A stretch of 64,000 nt of DNA from Parazoarcus communis SWub3 = DSM 12120 (GTDB lineage Bacteria > Pseudomonadota > Gammaproteobacteria > Burkholderiales > Rhodocyclaceae): the NCBI RefSeq assembly GCF_003226565.1, contig NZ_QKOE01000006.1, positions 1-64,000 of the forward strand. The letters are read 5' to 3'. Each line of letters begins with the position of its first letter. Positions within the stretch are counted from its first letter, which is position 1. Below are positions 56,285 through 64,000 of this stretch, piece after piece. The translations under genes were made by a program, and so were the position numbers. The notes under the pieces are model-generated. The model had not been told where the DNA came from. It saw nothing but the letters and a program-made list of their open reading frames with translations, and searched no databases.

Positions 56285-56779
56285 CTACCCGGGCCAGCGC
56301 TCGAACCAGTCGGTCAGCGGGCGGCATACGCCCAGCGCGCGCACTTGCTGATCGACCGCGTCATGGTTGCCCCAGACCACATCATCCAGCCCGCCCTGGT
56401 CGACGCCCTGCCGGATTTCATCACAATACAGCCCCAGCGCGCGCTGTACATAAAAACCATAGCTGCGGCACGCCACCGGCCGTTGCAGATACACCCTGCA
56501 TGCCCCGCTGGGCACATCGAGCATCGGGCAGCGATAAGGCTTTTCCGTCTGCAAGGCCAGCGCCGCCACCCCGGCGCGGATCTGCTGCAACTGAACAGCC
56601 GGCAGCGCCGCCAACCCTTCGCGCAGCAAAGCCCACTCCGCCTCGCTCAGTTGCGGCACATTGGCCAGCTGATGGCAGCAGCTGGCACAGCCCTTGGCAC
56701 AGGGCCAGTCGGGATGTCCATCGCGGATGGAGGCCACACGGTCGTCGATATCGCGATGCAACTGGACCAGCGCACTCAT
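56285..56779 (-). CDS. YkgJ-family cysteine-cluster protein
   Basis: The product is 164 aa. The motif CAKGCASCCHQL (about residues 28-39) and later CPML, CRVYLQRPVACRSYGF give the conserved cysteine set of YkgJ/UPF0153 proteins, thought to bind Zn or an Fe-S cluster. Its start lies 10 bases downstream of the trmA stop, forming an operon. Function unknown. Confidence 0.87.
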   Translation of the reverse strand: MSALVQLHRDIDDRVASIRDGHPDWPCAKGCASCCHQLANVPQLSEAEWALLREGLAALPAVQLQQIRAGVAALALQTEKPYRCPMLDVPSGACRVYLQRPVACRSYGFYVQRALGLYCDEIRQGVDQGGLDDVVWGNHDAVDQQVRALGVCRPLTDWFERWPG

Positions 56780-56789
56780 CACCGGCCTC

Positions 56790-57902
56790 TCAACGCCGCG
56801 TCAGCACCAGCCCGCACTCCAAATGATGGGTGTAGGGAAACTGGTCAAATGCCGCCGCTGCAGAAATGGCATGGGTGGCGGACAAGGCGGCCACGTTGTC
56901 GCGCAGGGTCTGCGGGTTGCAGGAGATATAAAGGATATGGTCGAAGCCCCTGGCCAGCGCCAGCGTCGCGTCGTCCAACCCGCTGCGCGGCGGGTCGACG
57001 AACAAGGTGCCAAAGCGGTAGCTGGCCAACTCCACCCCCTTCATCCGCCGGTACTCACGTCCGCCGGCCAGGGCATCGCTGATCTCCTCACTCGCCATCC
57101 GCACCATGGTGACATTGTCGATACCATTGGCAGCCAGATTGTCATGCGCGGCGTAAACCGAGGTCTTGCTCATCTCGGTGGCCAGCACGCGGTCGAACTG
57201 AGGTGCCAGCGCGACGGTAAAGTTGCCATTGCCACAGTACAGTTCGAGCAGATCCCCACGCTGCCCCGCCGGACGCCCACCACCCAGCACCGCAGCGCGC
57301 GCACGCGCCCACCCCAGCATCTGCCGATTGACGCCGCCGTTGGGCTGGGTAAAGCTGCCCTCGACCTGCTTGTACTGCAAGGTACGGCCATCCAGCTCGA
57401 ATGACTCCTGCACCCAGTCGCGCTCGAGCACGATCTTCTGCTTGCGGCTGCGTCCGATCACCCTCACCCGAAGCGCCTGCCCCAGCGCACGCGCCGCCAC
57501 CTCCCAGTCGGCATCGAGCGGCCGGTGATACACCAGACTCACCAGACAGTCACCACTGAGCGTGGCCAGAAACTCAACCTGGAAGATCTTGCGCTTGAGC
57601 ACCTCGCAGCCCATCAAGGCCTCGCGCAGGCGCGGCATCAGCAGGCGGATTGGATCGGCAGCGGGCGGAAAATCATCAATGATCACCGGCACCTTGGGGT
57701 CGTCCGAGTCGAACATCGCATAATCCACCCGCGTCCCCTCGTGCCACATCCGGAACTCGGCACGCAAACGATAATGCAAGGGCTCGGAGCGGAACACCTC
57801 GACCTCGGGCAGGCCAAACCCGGCAAAATCGTCGCGGTAACGCAAAAGTTTGGCCTCAAGCTGGGCTTCGTAGTCTGCAGGGTTGTAGCTGGGTAGCGGC
57901 AT
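56790..57902 (-). CDS. trmA: tRNA (uracil-5-)-methyltransferase
   Basis: The product is 370 aa and makes m5U54 in tRNA. Motifs: QPNGGVNRQML, the SAM site LLELYCGNGNFTVAL, DPPRSGLD and the nucleophile region YISCNPQTL. There is no N-terminal TRAM domain or Fe-S motif, which fits TrmA rather than RlmC/RlmD. Confidence 0.96.
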   Translation of the reverse strand: MPLPSYNPADYEAQLEAKLLRYRDDFAGFGLPEVEVFRSEPLHYRLRAEFRMWHEGTRVDYAMFDSDDPKVPVIIDDFPPAADPIRLLMPRLREALMGCEVLKRKIFQVEFLATLSGDCLVSLVYHRPLDADWEVAARALGQALRVRVIGRSRKQKIVLERDWVQESFELDGRTLQYKQVEGSFTQPNGGVNRQMLGWARARAAVLGGGRPAGQRGDLLELYCGNGNFTVALAPQFDRVLATEMSKTSVYAAHDNLAANGIDNVTMVRMASEEISDALAGGREYRRMKGVELASYRFGTLFVDPPRSGLDDATLALARGFDHILYISCNPQTLRDNVAALSATHAISAAAAFDQFPYTHHLECGLVLTRR

Positions 57903-57970
57903 GGCAGATTTCGACTCTTGATTCAGGGGCTGTCAGCAACTCACCGGCATGCCTGAGTAGTACGGGCAAC

Positions 57971-57997
57971 AAAAAAGCGCCCCTGGAGGCGCTTTTT
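57971..57997 (-). terminator. Terminator downstream of tRNA-Ser
   Basis: AAAAAAGCGCC / GGCGCTTTTT around TGGA forms a hairpin with T-tracts on both strands; on the minus strand it ends the tRNA transcript, 12 bases after the CCA end. Confidence 0.85.
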
Positions 57998-58008
57998 GCT
58001 GAAGCTAT

Positions 58009-58101
58009 TGGCGGAGACGAAGGGATTCGAACCCTTGAGACAGGTTTTGCCCGTCTGCTCCCTTAGCAGGGGAGTGCCTTCGACCTCTCGGCCACGTCTC
58101 C
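58009..58101 (-). tRNA. tRNA-Ser (anticodon GCU)
   Basis: The acceptor GGAGACG pairs with CGTCTCC and the sequence ends G-CCA with the CCA encoded. The anticodon stem CTCCC/GGGAG holds the loop CTGCTAA, anticodon GCT; a long variable arm and the T-loop GGTTCGAATCC are typical of serine tRNA. Length 93 nt. Confidence 0.97.
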
Positions 58102-58167
58102 GTCACGAAGGCGGCACTATATCGACTCCGCGCCCCGTGGTCAAACTCAATCGAACGATTTTATCGC

Positions 58168-59394
58168 TCAGGCCGCCTGTTCCAGGCCAAAGGCCTTGTG
58201 CAGCACACGCACGGCGAGTTCGAGGTACTTTTCGTCGATTGCTACCGAGATCTTGATCTCCGAGGTGGAGATCATCTGAATGTTGATGCCTTCTTCAGCC
58301 AGCGTACGGAACATCTTGGATGCAACCCCCGGATGCGAGCGCATGCCGACACCGACGATCGAGACCTTGCACATGGTCTTGTCCGCTGCAACGGAGCGTG
58401 CCCCGATATGCGCCTGCACGCCTTCGAGCACCTTGGTCGCCTTGTCGAGGTCGCCACGGCTGACCGTGAAGGAAAAATCGGTCGTGCCGTCGTGACCTAC
58501 ATTCTGGATGATCATGTCCACGTCGATGTTGGCATCTGCAACCGGACCGAGGATCTGATAGGCGATACCGGGCTTGTCGGGCACGCCGAGCACGGTGAGC
58601 TTGGCTTCGTCGCGGTTGAAGGCGATGCCGGAGATGACGGGTTGTTCCATGTTGTTGTCTTCCTCAACGGTGATGAGCGTGCCCTCGCCTCCATCCTGGA
58701 AGCTCGAGAGGACGCGCAGCTTGACCTTGTACTTGCCGGCAAACTCGACCGAACGAATCTGCAGCACCTTGGAGCCGAGGCTGGCCATCTCGAGCATTTC
58801 CTCGAAGGTGATGGTGTCCAGCTTGCGGGCCTCAGGGACGATGCGCGGATCGGTGGTATAGACGCCATCCACATCGGTGTAGATCTGGCACTCGTCCGCC
58901 TTCAAGGCAGCGGCCAGCGCCACGCCCGTGGTGTCCGAACCGCCACGCCCCAGCGTGGTGATGTTGCCGTGCTCGTCTACGCCCTGGAAACCGGCGACAA
59001 CGACGACTTTTCCCTCGTCCAGATCCTTGCGGATCGGTGCTTCGTCGATATTCAGGATGCGCGCCTTGGTGTGCGCATCATCAGTCAGGATGCGCACCTG
59101 CGCCCCCGTGTAGGAGCGAGCCTTCAGCCCCTCATCCTGCAGCGCCATCGACAGCAGGCCGATCGTCACCTGTTCGCCAGTGGAAATGACCACATCGAGC
59201 TCCCGCGGATCGGGGCTGGACGCCACTTCCTTGGCCAGAGCGATGAGACGGTTGGTCTCACCGCTCATGGCCGACACCACCACCACGACCTGATGCCCCT
59301 CCGCCCGGAATCTCGCCACCCTTCTGGCGACATTCTTGATGCGCTCAGGGCTGCCCATCGAGGTGCCGCCATACTTCTGAACTATCAGTGCCAT
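58168..59394 (-). CDS. lysC: Aspartokinase
   Basis: The product is 408 aa and phosphorylates aspartate for Lys/Thr/Met synthesis. The KYGGTSMG opening, [26 protein letters not shown], and two C-terminal ACT domains (feedback sites) are present. An internal beta-subunit start, common in this family, is possible around [10 protein letters not shown]. The ATG at 59394 gives the family start. Confidence 0.97.
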   Translation of the reverse strand: MALIVQKYGGTSMGSPERIKNVARRVARFRAEGHQVVVVVSAMSGETNRLIALAKEVASSPDPRELDVVISTGEQVTIGLLSMALQDEGLKARSYTGAQVRILTDDAHTKARILNIDEAPIRKDLDEGKVVVVAGFQGVDEHGNITTLGRGGSDTTGVALAAALKADECQIYTDVDGVYTTDPRIVPEARKLDTITFEEMLEMASLGSKVLQIRSVEFAGKYKVKLRVLSSFQDGGEGTLITVEEDNNMEQPVISGIAFNRDEAKLTVLGVPDKPGIAYQILGPVADANIDVDMIIQNVGHDGTTDFSFTVSRGDLDKATKVLEGVQAHIGARSVAADKTMCKVSIVGVGMRSHPGVASKMFRTLAEEGINIQMISTSEIKISVAIDEKYLELAVRVLHKAFGLEQAA

Positions 59395-59645
59395 CGTCGT
59401 ATCCAAGTACTTGTGGATAAAGCGCGAGATTCTATAGAAAGTGGGGAGAAATTGCAGGACTACAACAATTTCGTTGTGAAGATGACCTAGTTGTTGTGGT
59501 TAACCCCGATTCGTGATTTATCACCGTTGTATATTCATTAAATAGTGATCTATACTTAAGTCACCCTACAACTTAAGTTGTAGGAACCAACTACACTTAA
59601 AGTCAGTCTCAATAATCGTCTGACAACTCGACACAGGACACGATC
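59395..59645. other. Divergent lysC-HTH intergenic region
   Basis: This is 251 bases with several related inverted repeats: CTACAAC / GTTGTGA at about 59460-59478, CTAGTTGTTGTGG at about 59488-59500, and the ACTTAAGT array at 59554-59603. The lysC and HTH promoters both lie here. No lysine riboswitch is seen. Confidence 0.6.
59554..59603. promoter_or_regulatory. Operator array with a perfect 20-bp palindrome
   Basis: CCTACAACTTAAGTTGTAGG (59565-59584) is a perfect palindrome. ACTTAAGT recurs at 59554-59561, 17 bases from its centre copy (59571-59578), and ACTTAAAGT at 59595-59603. The array ends about 40 bases before the HTH gene and is the natural site for its product. Confidence 0.7.
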
Positions 59646-59939
59646 ATGAAGAACTCCGATAGCCTCGATGTACGCGAGATCCGCCGCAAGCTGGGGATGA
59701 ACCAGTCCCAGTTCTGGTCCAAGATCGGCGTAACCCAGAGTGGCGGCTCCCGCTACGAAAGCGGTCGCAACATCCCCCGTCCGGTGCAGGCCCTGCTCCG
59801 CCTGGTTCACGTCGAACAGATCGACATCAACAAGGTGCGCAAGGACGACGTGGATGTGGCCGAATACCTGAAGTCCACCAATCCTGAGCTGTACAAGACG
59901 CTCAAGAAAGAAGCCAAGGCCAAGAAGAAAGGGGCCTGA
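59646..59939 (+). CDS. Small helix-turn-helix regulator
   Basis: The product is 97 aa. An HTH (REIRRKLGMNQSQFWSKIGV, about residues 10-29) precedes SRYESGRNIPRPVQALLRL, typical of XRE/antitoxin-like proteins, and a Lys-rich tail (KKEAKAKKKG). It lies between lysC and a strong terminator, with no adjacent toxin gene. The perfect palindrome upstream suggests autoregulation and possibly control of lysC. Confidence 0.85.
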   Translation: MKNSDSLDVREIRRKLGMNQSQFWSKIGVTQSGGSRYESGRNIPRPVQALLRLVHVEQIDINKVRKDDVDVAEYLKSTNPELYKTLKKEAKAKKKGA

Positions 59940-59972
59940 GTCTCGCGCCCGCGCGCCGGGCGCAACTCGAGA

Positions 59973-60824
59973 TCAAGGGCTGACGCGAACCGTCAGCCCT
60001 TTTTGCTTGATGCGGTCCGCAATCTGCTCAAGCTCCACCGCAGACAAGGGACTGAGATGAGAGGCTCCGACCTGCATCGAAGGTCGCGCGATGCCATACA
60101 GGAGCACACCCTGCAGCCTCTCAGGACCTGCACCGAGCAACACCTCGAGGTAGGCGTCAATAAAGGCGGCACTTGGCACCTCGCCATCCCAACGGAACAT
60201 GCAGGTCTGCACCCAGGTCGGACAATGTGCGGCACATATCGACAGATGCCGCGACAACGCCTGGGGATCGAGGCTGACGCCATTGATCCGCTCGATCGCC
60301 GCTGCCTCACCGGCATCAACCTTGAACCACACTTCGCCACCTGCCGCCGCGAGGCGGTCGAGCCCCGCCTGCACTCGGGCCTGGGCCATCAGGCTGCCAT
60401 TGGTGATCAAGCGCAGAGGAACATCGTCGAGTCCGAAAGCCGCACGCAGGCGCACCACCACGTCAATGGCAGCAGTGAAGGCCTCTGCACTGGTCGGCTC
60501 ACCATTGCCAGAGAAGGCGATGTCACGGATCTGACGCATGCCTTCGGGCGCATTGACCGCCAACCAGTCACCCCTTACCAGGGCCGACAGAAACCCGCTC
60601 AGCTCAGCCTCGAGCACGGCGAGATCGATCACTGGCGCCTTGCCACGTACCAACCCAGGCACCTGGCAATACGCACAATGCCAGTTGCAGGCATTGTTTG
60701 GATTCAGGTTGATACCTACCGATACACCGCCCGCCCGTCTGGACAGTACCGGATAGACGTAGGTCAAGCCTGCAAGGTCGCGATCGTGATTGCTGATCGT
60801 CAGCAAGGGAATTGTCGAAATCAT
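59973..60824 (-). CDS. Radical SAM protein near queD
   Basis: The product is 283 aa with a standard CX3CX2C cluster (NNACNWHCAYCQ) preceded by GINLNPNNACNWHC, and a later FSGNGEPTS that binds SAM. It resembles small radical SAM proteins of unknown role; proximity to queD hints at queuosine-type chemistry but it lacks the QueE CX14CX2C motif. It is divergent from queD by 87 bases. Confidence 0.85.
   Translation of the reverse strand: MISTIPLLTISNHDRDLAGLTYVYPVLSRRAGGVSVGINLNPNNACNWHCAYCQVPGLVRGKAPVIDLAVLEAELSGFLSALVRGDWLAVNAPEGMRQIRDIAFSGNGEPTSAEAFTAAIDVVVRLRAAFGLDDVPLRLITNGSLMAQARVQAGLDRLAAAGGEVWFKVDAGEAAAIERINGVSLDPQALSRHLSICAAHCPTWVQTCMFRWDGEVPSAAFIDAYLEVLLGAGPERLQGVLLYGIARPSMQVGASHLSPLSAVELEQIADRIKQKGLTVRVSP
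59976..60009 (+). terminator. Rho-independent terminator of the HTH gene
   Basis: AGGGCTGACG (59976-59985) and CGTCAGCCCT (59991-60000) form a perfect stem followed by TTTTGCTT. It overlaps the last codons of the convergent radical SAM gene. Confidence 0.93.
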
Positions 60825-60911
60825 TGTCCACTCAGTAGCTTGGACGCGGGCGCTACACGTTCAACCCGGCCGCCAGTGCTATAATCCGCCGCCCTGAAAC
60901 CGAGGTTAGCC

Positions 60912-61361
60912 ATGCGCATCACGCGACGCCTGGAATTCGATGCCGGTCACCGCATCCCCGATCATGCCAGCCAGTGCAGACACCTGCACGGCCATCGCTA
61001 TGTTCTGGAGGTCACCCTGTCCGGAGAAATCATCAAGGCCGACGGTCAGGCGGTCAATGGTATGGTGATGGACTTTGCCGACGTCAAGCGTATTGCCAAG
61101 GAGAAGGTGGTCGACCCATGGGATCACGCATTTCTGGTGTATCGCGGTGATACGGCCATCGTGAACTTCCTGGCTACGCTACCTGGCCACAAGACGGTGG
61201 TGATTGATGTTGTACCCACGGCAGAGAATCTCGCCGAAGCCGCCTTCCGGATCCTCGATGCAGCCTACCAGGACATCTACCATAACCAGCTTCGGCTGGA
61301 ACGGGTCCGCCTGTACGAAACCCCCAATTGCTGGGCTGACGCCGAACGCCCGACCGCGTGA
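60912..61361 (+). CDS. queD: 6-carboxy-5,6,7,8-tetrahydropterin synthase
   Basis: The product is 149 aa and acts in queuosine precursor (preQ0) synthesis. Zinc ligands and catalytic Cys fall in FDAGHRI and CRHLHGHRY, and DFADVKRIAKEKV and PTAENLAEAAF are conserved in QueD/PTPS. QueC, QueE and FolE are not present in this window. Distinguishing PTPS-II/III activities needs biochemical data. Confidence 0.93.
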   Translation: MRITRRLEFDAGHRIPDHASQCRHLHGHRYVLEVTLSGEIIKADGQAVNGMVMDFADVKRIAKEKVVDPWDHAFLVYRGDTAIVNFLATLPGHKTVVIDVVPTAENLAEAAFRILDAAYQDIYHNQLRLERVRLYETPNCWADAERPTA

Positions 61362-61399
61362 ATACCGGGCCGGCTAATCGAACCGGCCCGGTATTCACG
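61357..61399. terminator. Bidirectional hairpin between queD and the desaturase
   Basis: CGTGAATACCGGGCCGG (61357-61373) and its exact reverse complement (61383-61399) form a 17-bp stem with a nine-base loop that includes the queD stop codon. No T-tract follows, so termination efficiency is uncertain, but the position between convergent stops suggests transcript-end protection. Confidence 0.7.
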
Positions 61400-61401
61400 A
61401 C

Positions 61402-62571
61402 TCAGACGGCGTAACGGCGCAAGCGCAGCGAAAACTCCTGCAACTGCTGGATGCCGCTCTGCTCGGCACGCTCGATCCAGTCGTGCAGTTGCTTGAGCAG
61501 TTGTTCCTTGCTTGCCGTGGAGCGCGCCCAGAGCGCGGTCAACTCTTCGCGCATCGCCATGACGGTTGCCAGCGCCTTGCTGTCACGGACGATTTGTTCA
61601 AGCTGCAGTTTCTGCTCGGCACACAGATGGCGCTCCTCGCCCGACAGCACCCAACGTCGCAAGGCACTGCTGTCAAAACGCGCCGAATGCTGTGCACGCA
61701 GGCGCTCGATCTCCTCGCTGCAGGTCTGCTTGAGCGAGCGCATGTAGTGCGTCATCACATCATAGCGATGCGTGATGACAGCCTGCAACGTATCGAGATC
61801 CGCCTCGCGCTTGGCCTCGCCAAATTTCGGCATCGGAATCACCTTCTTGGCCTTGGCCAGACCCATGATCTCGAGCATGCGGATATACATCCAGCCGATG
61901 TCGAATTCGTACCACTTGGCCGACAGTTTGGCCGAGGTCGCAAAACTGTGATGGTTATTGTGCAACTCCTCACCGCCAATCAGGATCCCCCAGGGGAACA
62001 GGTTGGTCGATGCATCGGTGCAGTCAAAGTTCCGGTAGCCGACGTAATGTCCCAGGCCATTCACAACACCGGCGGCCCAGATCGGAATCCACATCATTTG
62101 AACAGCCCAGATCGTCAGCCCGATCGGCCCAAACGCAACGATGTTGATGATCAGCATCAAGGACACACCCCACACTGAACGCCGATACACGTGACGCTCA
62201 AGCCAGTCATCCGGCGTGCCATGGCCGTAGCGCTGGATGGTTTCCGGGTTGTTCGCCTCGGCACGGTAGAGCTCCGCCCCCTCGAACAAGACCTTGCGGA
62301 TGCCACGCGTCTGCGGGCTGTGCGGATCCTCCTCGGTCTCGCACTTGGCGTGATGCTTGCGATGAATGGCAGCCCATTCGCGGGTGACCATGCCGGTGGT
62401 CAGCCACAACCAGAAACGGAAGAAATGGCTCGGAATCGCATGGAGCTCAAGCGCACGGTGCGCCTGATGACGATGCAGGAAGATGGTGACCGAGGCGATG
62501 GTGATATGCGTCAGCACCAGCGCGACCACAACATAGCCCCACCAAGGGAGCTCGAACAAACCGGAATACAT
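61402..62571 (-). CDS. Acyl-CoA/fatty acid delta-9 desaturase
   Basis: The product is 389 aa, a membrane di-iron desaturase. The three histidine boxes are HRHQAH, HRKHH and HNNHH, with TM helices before and between them; the C-terminal 120 residues form a long helical extension rich in Glu/Arg. It would introduce cis double bonds into membrane fatty acids. The long C-terminal extension is typical of proteobacterial desaturases of this type. Confidence 0.93.
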   Translation of the reverse strand: MYSGLFELPWWGYVVVALVLTHITIASVTIFLHRHQAHRALELHAIPSHFFRFWLWLTTGMVTREWAAIHRKHHAKCETEEDPHSPQTRGIRKVLFEGAELYRAEANNPETIQRYGHGTPDDWLERHVYRRSVWGVSLMLIINIVAFGPIGLTIWAVQMMWIPIWAAGVVNGLGHYVGYRNFDCTDASTNLFPWGILIGGEELHNNHHSFATSAKLSAKWYEFDIGWMYIRMLEIMGLAKAKKVIPMPKFGEAKREADLDTLQAVITHRYDVMTHYMRSLKQTCSEEIERLRAQHSARFDSSALRRWVLSGEERHLCAEQKLQLEQIVRDSKALATVMAMREELTALWARSTASKEQLLKQLHDWIERAEQSGIQQLQEFSLRLRRYAV

Positions 62572-62684
62572 TCTAAAAAATCCTTCTACAAGAGAGACTT
62601 GCTACGTGACGATTGTACGCTAGGCACGCTTGCGCAAGAAGCACGCTTCCGCCTTCAGACATTGCCGTCCGCAATAGGTTTGGA

Positions 62685-63254
62685 TCAAGGCTTCCACGGC
62701 AGCCGGGTCACTGGGGTCGCCTGTGCCCGATGACGTTTCCAGTTATCCCGGTAACTGCGGGCCAGCGGGCAGTGATCCCTTAACACCAGCAGGTTCTCGG
62801 CATTGCGGTTCTCGGCAGACCAGGTGAAGTTGTACGAGCCGGTCACCACCGCACAACCGGGCCCCTCCGCATCCGCCACCACCACCTTGTTATGCGCCGC
62901 ACGATAGCGTGTCTCAAATGCCACCGGCACACCAGCGGCCAACAACTGCGGCACGGCATTACCCTTTTCGCGGCGGTTCATCTGCGCATCGGCCAGCACT
63001 TCCACCTTGACGCCGCGCCGATGCGCCGCAATCAGGGCATCGGCAAAACGCCGGCTGGTAAACGCATAAGCCTGCACATGCAATGTCTTGCGCGCGCCGG
63101 CCACCACGCCCAGCAACAGGGCTTCCGGCTTGTCCCATGGCGAGAACGCCAGTTCGACCTCGCCTTGCGCGGTAAAACGCTGGCCCGCCAGCGCCGGTGC
63201 AGCAGCCAAACACAGCATGACCGACGCCAGCGCCGTGCGCAGGCCGTCAGGCAC
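62685..63254 (-). CDS. Secreted single-HKD phospholipase D-like nuclease
   Basis: The product is about 189 aa from a GTG at 63254, which leaves a signal peptide (LRTALASVMLCLAAAPALA). One HKD-type motif is present (AAHNKVVVADAEGPG...GSYNFTWSAENRNAENLLV), as in Nuc/EndA-type endonucleases that dimerise to form the active site. The start overlaps the end of the rsmB-like gene; upstream in-frame starts at 63290 or 63299 are also possible. Confidence 0.82.
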   Translation of the reverse strand: MPDGLRTALASVMLCLAAAPALAGQRFTAQGEVELAFSPWDKPEALLLGVVAGARKTLHVQAYAFTSRRFADALIAAHRRGVKVEVLADAQMNRREKGNAVPQLLAAGVPVAFETRYRAAHNKVVVADAEGPGCAVVTGSYNFTWSAENRNAENLLVLRDHCPLARSYRDNWKRHRAQATPVTRLPWKP

Positions 63255-64000
63255 TGGCAACCCGCTCCAGCACGGCGGCAAAGAAGCCATCGGTATCATG
63301 CGCATCCGGCGACAGGCGCAGCCGTTCACCCGTTGTCAGCGTCACCCCTTGCGCTTCAAGCACCGACTCGGCCGAAACCGCACGGAACCCGGGTTGGGCC
63401 GCAAGAAAGGCATCCACCACCGCATCGTTCTCTTCCGCCAGCAGGCTGCAGGTCGCATACACCAGACGGCCACCTGGCCTGACCAGTCGCGCGGCCGCAG
63501 CAAGGATAGCGCCTTGCTTGACCACCATCTCATCAACCGCGGCATCGCTCTGCCGCCACTTGAGGTCGGGGTTGCGGCGCAAGGTGCCCAACCCACTGCA
63601 GGGCGCATCCACCAGCACACGGTCCGCCTTGCCTGCAAGGCGCTTCACCTTGGCATCGTTCTCATGCGCGATCAGCACCGGATGCACGTTGGACAACCCA
63701 GCCCGCGCCATCCTCGGCTTGAGTTTGGCCAAGCGTTTTTCCGACACATCGAATGCGTAGAGGCGCCCGGTGGAACGCATCATCGCCCCCAGCTGCAAGG
63801 TCTTGCCACCTGCGCCAGCGCAGAAATCCACAACCAACTCGCCCCGCTTGGGCTGAACCAGCAGTCCCAGCAACTGACTGCCTTCGTCCTGTACCTCGAA
63901 GCTGCCATCCAGGAACAAAGGGTGCTTTTGCAGCGCCGGCTTGCCGCCCAGTCGAATGCCCTGCGGTGACAACCTGCAGGACTCGGCAGCCAACCCTTCC
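63247..64000 (-). CDS. RsmB/NOP2-family RNA m5C methyltransferase (5' truncated by window)
   Basis: About 250 C-terminal residues are visible; the gene runs off the window. The SAM site is VVDFCAGAGGKTLQLGAMM; the catalytic cysteines are in VDAPCSGLGTLRRNPD and VYATCSLLAEEN. Such enzymes methylate cytosine C5 in rRNA or tRNA. It overlaps the nuclease start, suggesting an operon. Confidence 0.92.
   Translation of the reverse strand, partial: EGLAAESCRLSPQGIRLGGKPALQKHPLFLDGSFEVQDEGSQLLGLLVQPKRGELVVDFCAGAGGKTLQLGAMMRSTGRLYAFDVSEKRLAKLKPRMARAGLSNVHPVLIAHENDAKVKRLAGKADRVLVDAPCSGLGTLRRNPDLKWRQSDAAVDEMVVKQGAILAAAARLVRPGGRLVYATCSLLAEENDAVVDAFLAAQPGFRAVSAESVLEAQGVTLTTGERLRLSPDAHDTDGFFAAVLERVASA

Noticed and set aside
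59395-59645. Lysine riboswitch upstream of lysC
   Set aside because: The region is dominated by short protein-type palindromes; no multi-helix L-box architecture is evident, and the group generally lacks this riboswitch.
59646-59939. Antitoxin of a type II toxin-antitoxin pair
   Set aside because: The HTH protein looks antitoxin-like, but the only neighbours are lysC, a terminator and a convergent radical SAM gene; no toxin-sized partner exists.
1-64000. CRISPR arrays, prophage or integrated plasmid
   Set aside because: No regularly spaced direct repeats, no phage structural, integrase or replication genes, and no direct repeat of the tRNA-Ser end was seen.

Overview
The window is a GC-rich chromosomal segment of a betaproteobacterium, most likely of the Rhodocyclales (Azoarcus/Thauera/Aromatoleum-like). 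The order purM-perM-hda-HAD-pcnB-folK, a NahR/NagR-type regulator beside salicylate 5-hydroxylase genes, a PEP-CTERM protein and the small HTH gene beside lysC all fit that group. This placement is inferred from gene content; no rRNA gene is present.

Layout. 1-300: the 5' end of an IS110-family transposase, with its noncoding left end reaching toward a small DUF697-like gene. 300-5200: a cold-shock protein, small hypothetical genes, and a membrane diguanylate cyclase coupled to an exported Rossmann-like protein. 5268-15825: housekeeping genes (purM, perM, hda, a HAD hydrolase, a Sel1-repeat protein, pcnB, folK, glk, pgi). 15987-22018: a compact allantoin-degradation locus (puuE, NCS1 permease, hpxA, a GntR regulator, and divergently alc-allA) with repeated GntR-type operators. 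22019-23600: an IS3-type remnant and a TopAI (YjhX)-YjhQ toxin-antitoxin pair with a structured leader. 23729-30611: an SDR gene and a D-amino-acid locus (dadA-ridA-agcS-alr) divergent from a TyrR-type sigma54 activator, with a matching sigma54 promoter and repeated palindromes. 30608-36969: an MFS exporter, a B12-type radical SAM protein, a PAS histidine kinase and a choice-of-anchor-L PEP-CTERM protein.

37227-42790 is a metal section: a His/Cys protein plus a ZnuD-like TonB receptor for zinc uptake, then a CadR/PbrR-type MerR regulator divergent from a Zn/Cd/Pb P-type ATPase for efflux. 42818-46951 is a salicylate 5-hydroxylase cluster (nagR, nagAa, nagG, nagH, nagAb) without the gentisate genes that usually follow. 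47112-50764: hflX, a QorB-like reductase divergent from its HxlR regulator, and a DUF1826 gene sharing an upstream element with the ZnuD locus. 50881-55340: a second amino-acid locus (Asp/Glu racemase, asparaginase, AGCS symporter) divergent from an XRE regulator. 55353-64000: RNA-modification and core genes (rlmA-like, YkgJ-type, trmA, tRNA-Ser(GCU), lysC, a small HTH gene with a perfect 20-bp palindrome, a radical SAM gene, queD, a fatty acid desaturase, a single-HKD nuclease and a partial rsmB-like gene).

Several modules pair a regulator with operators that can be read in the sequence: GntR/allantoin, TyrR-like/dad, MerR/ATPase, NahR/salicylate, HxlR/QorB, XRE/asparaginase and the small HTH gene. 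The least explained items are the IS110 left end, the TopAI leader, the HTH operator array beside lysC, and a radical SAM protein with a CX4CX2C cluster motif.
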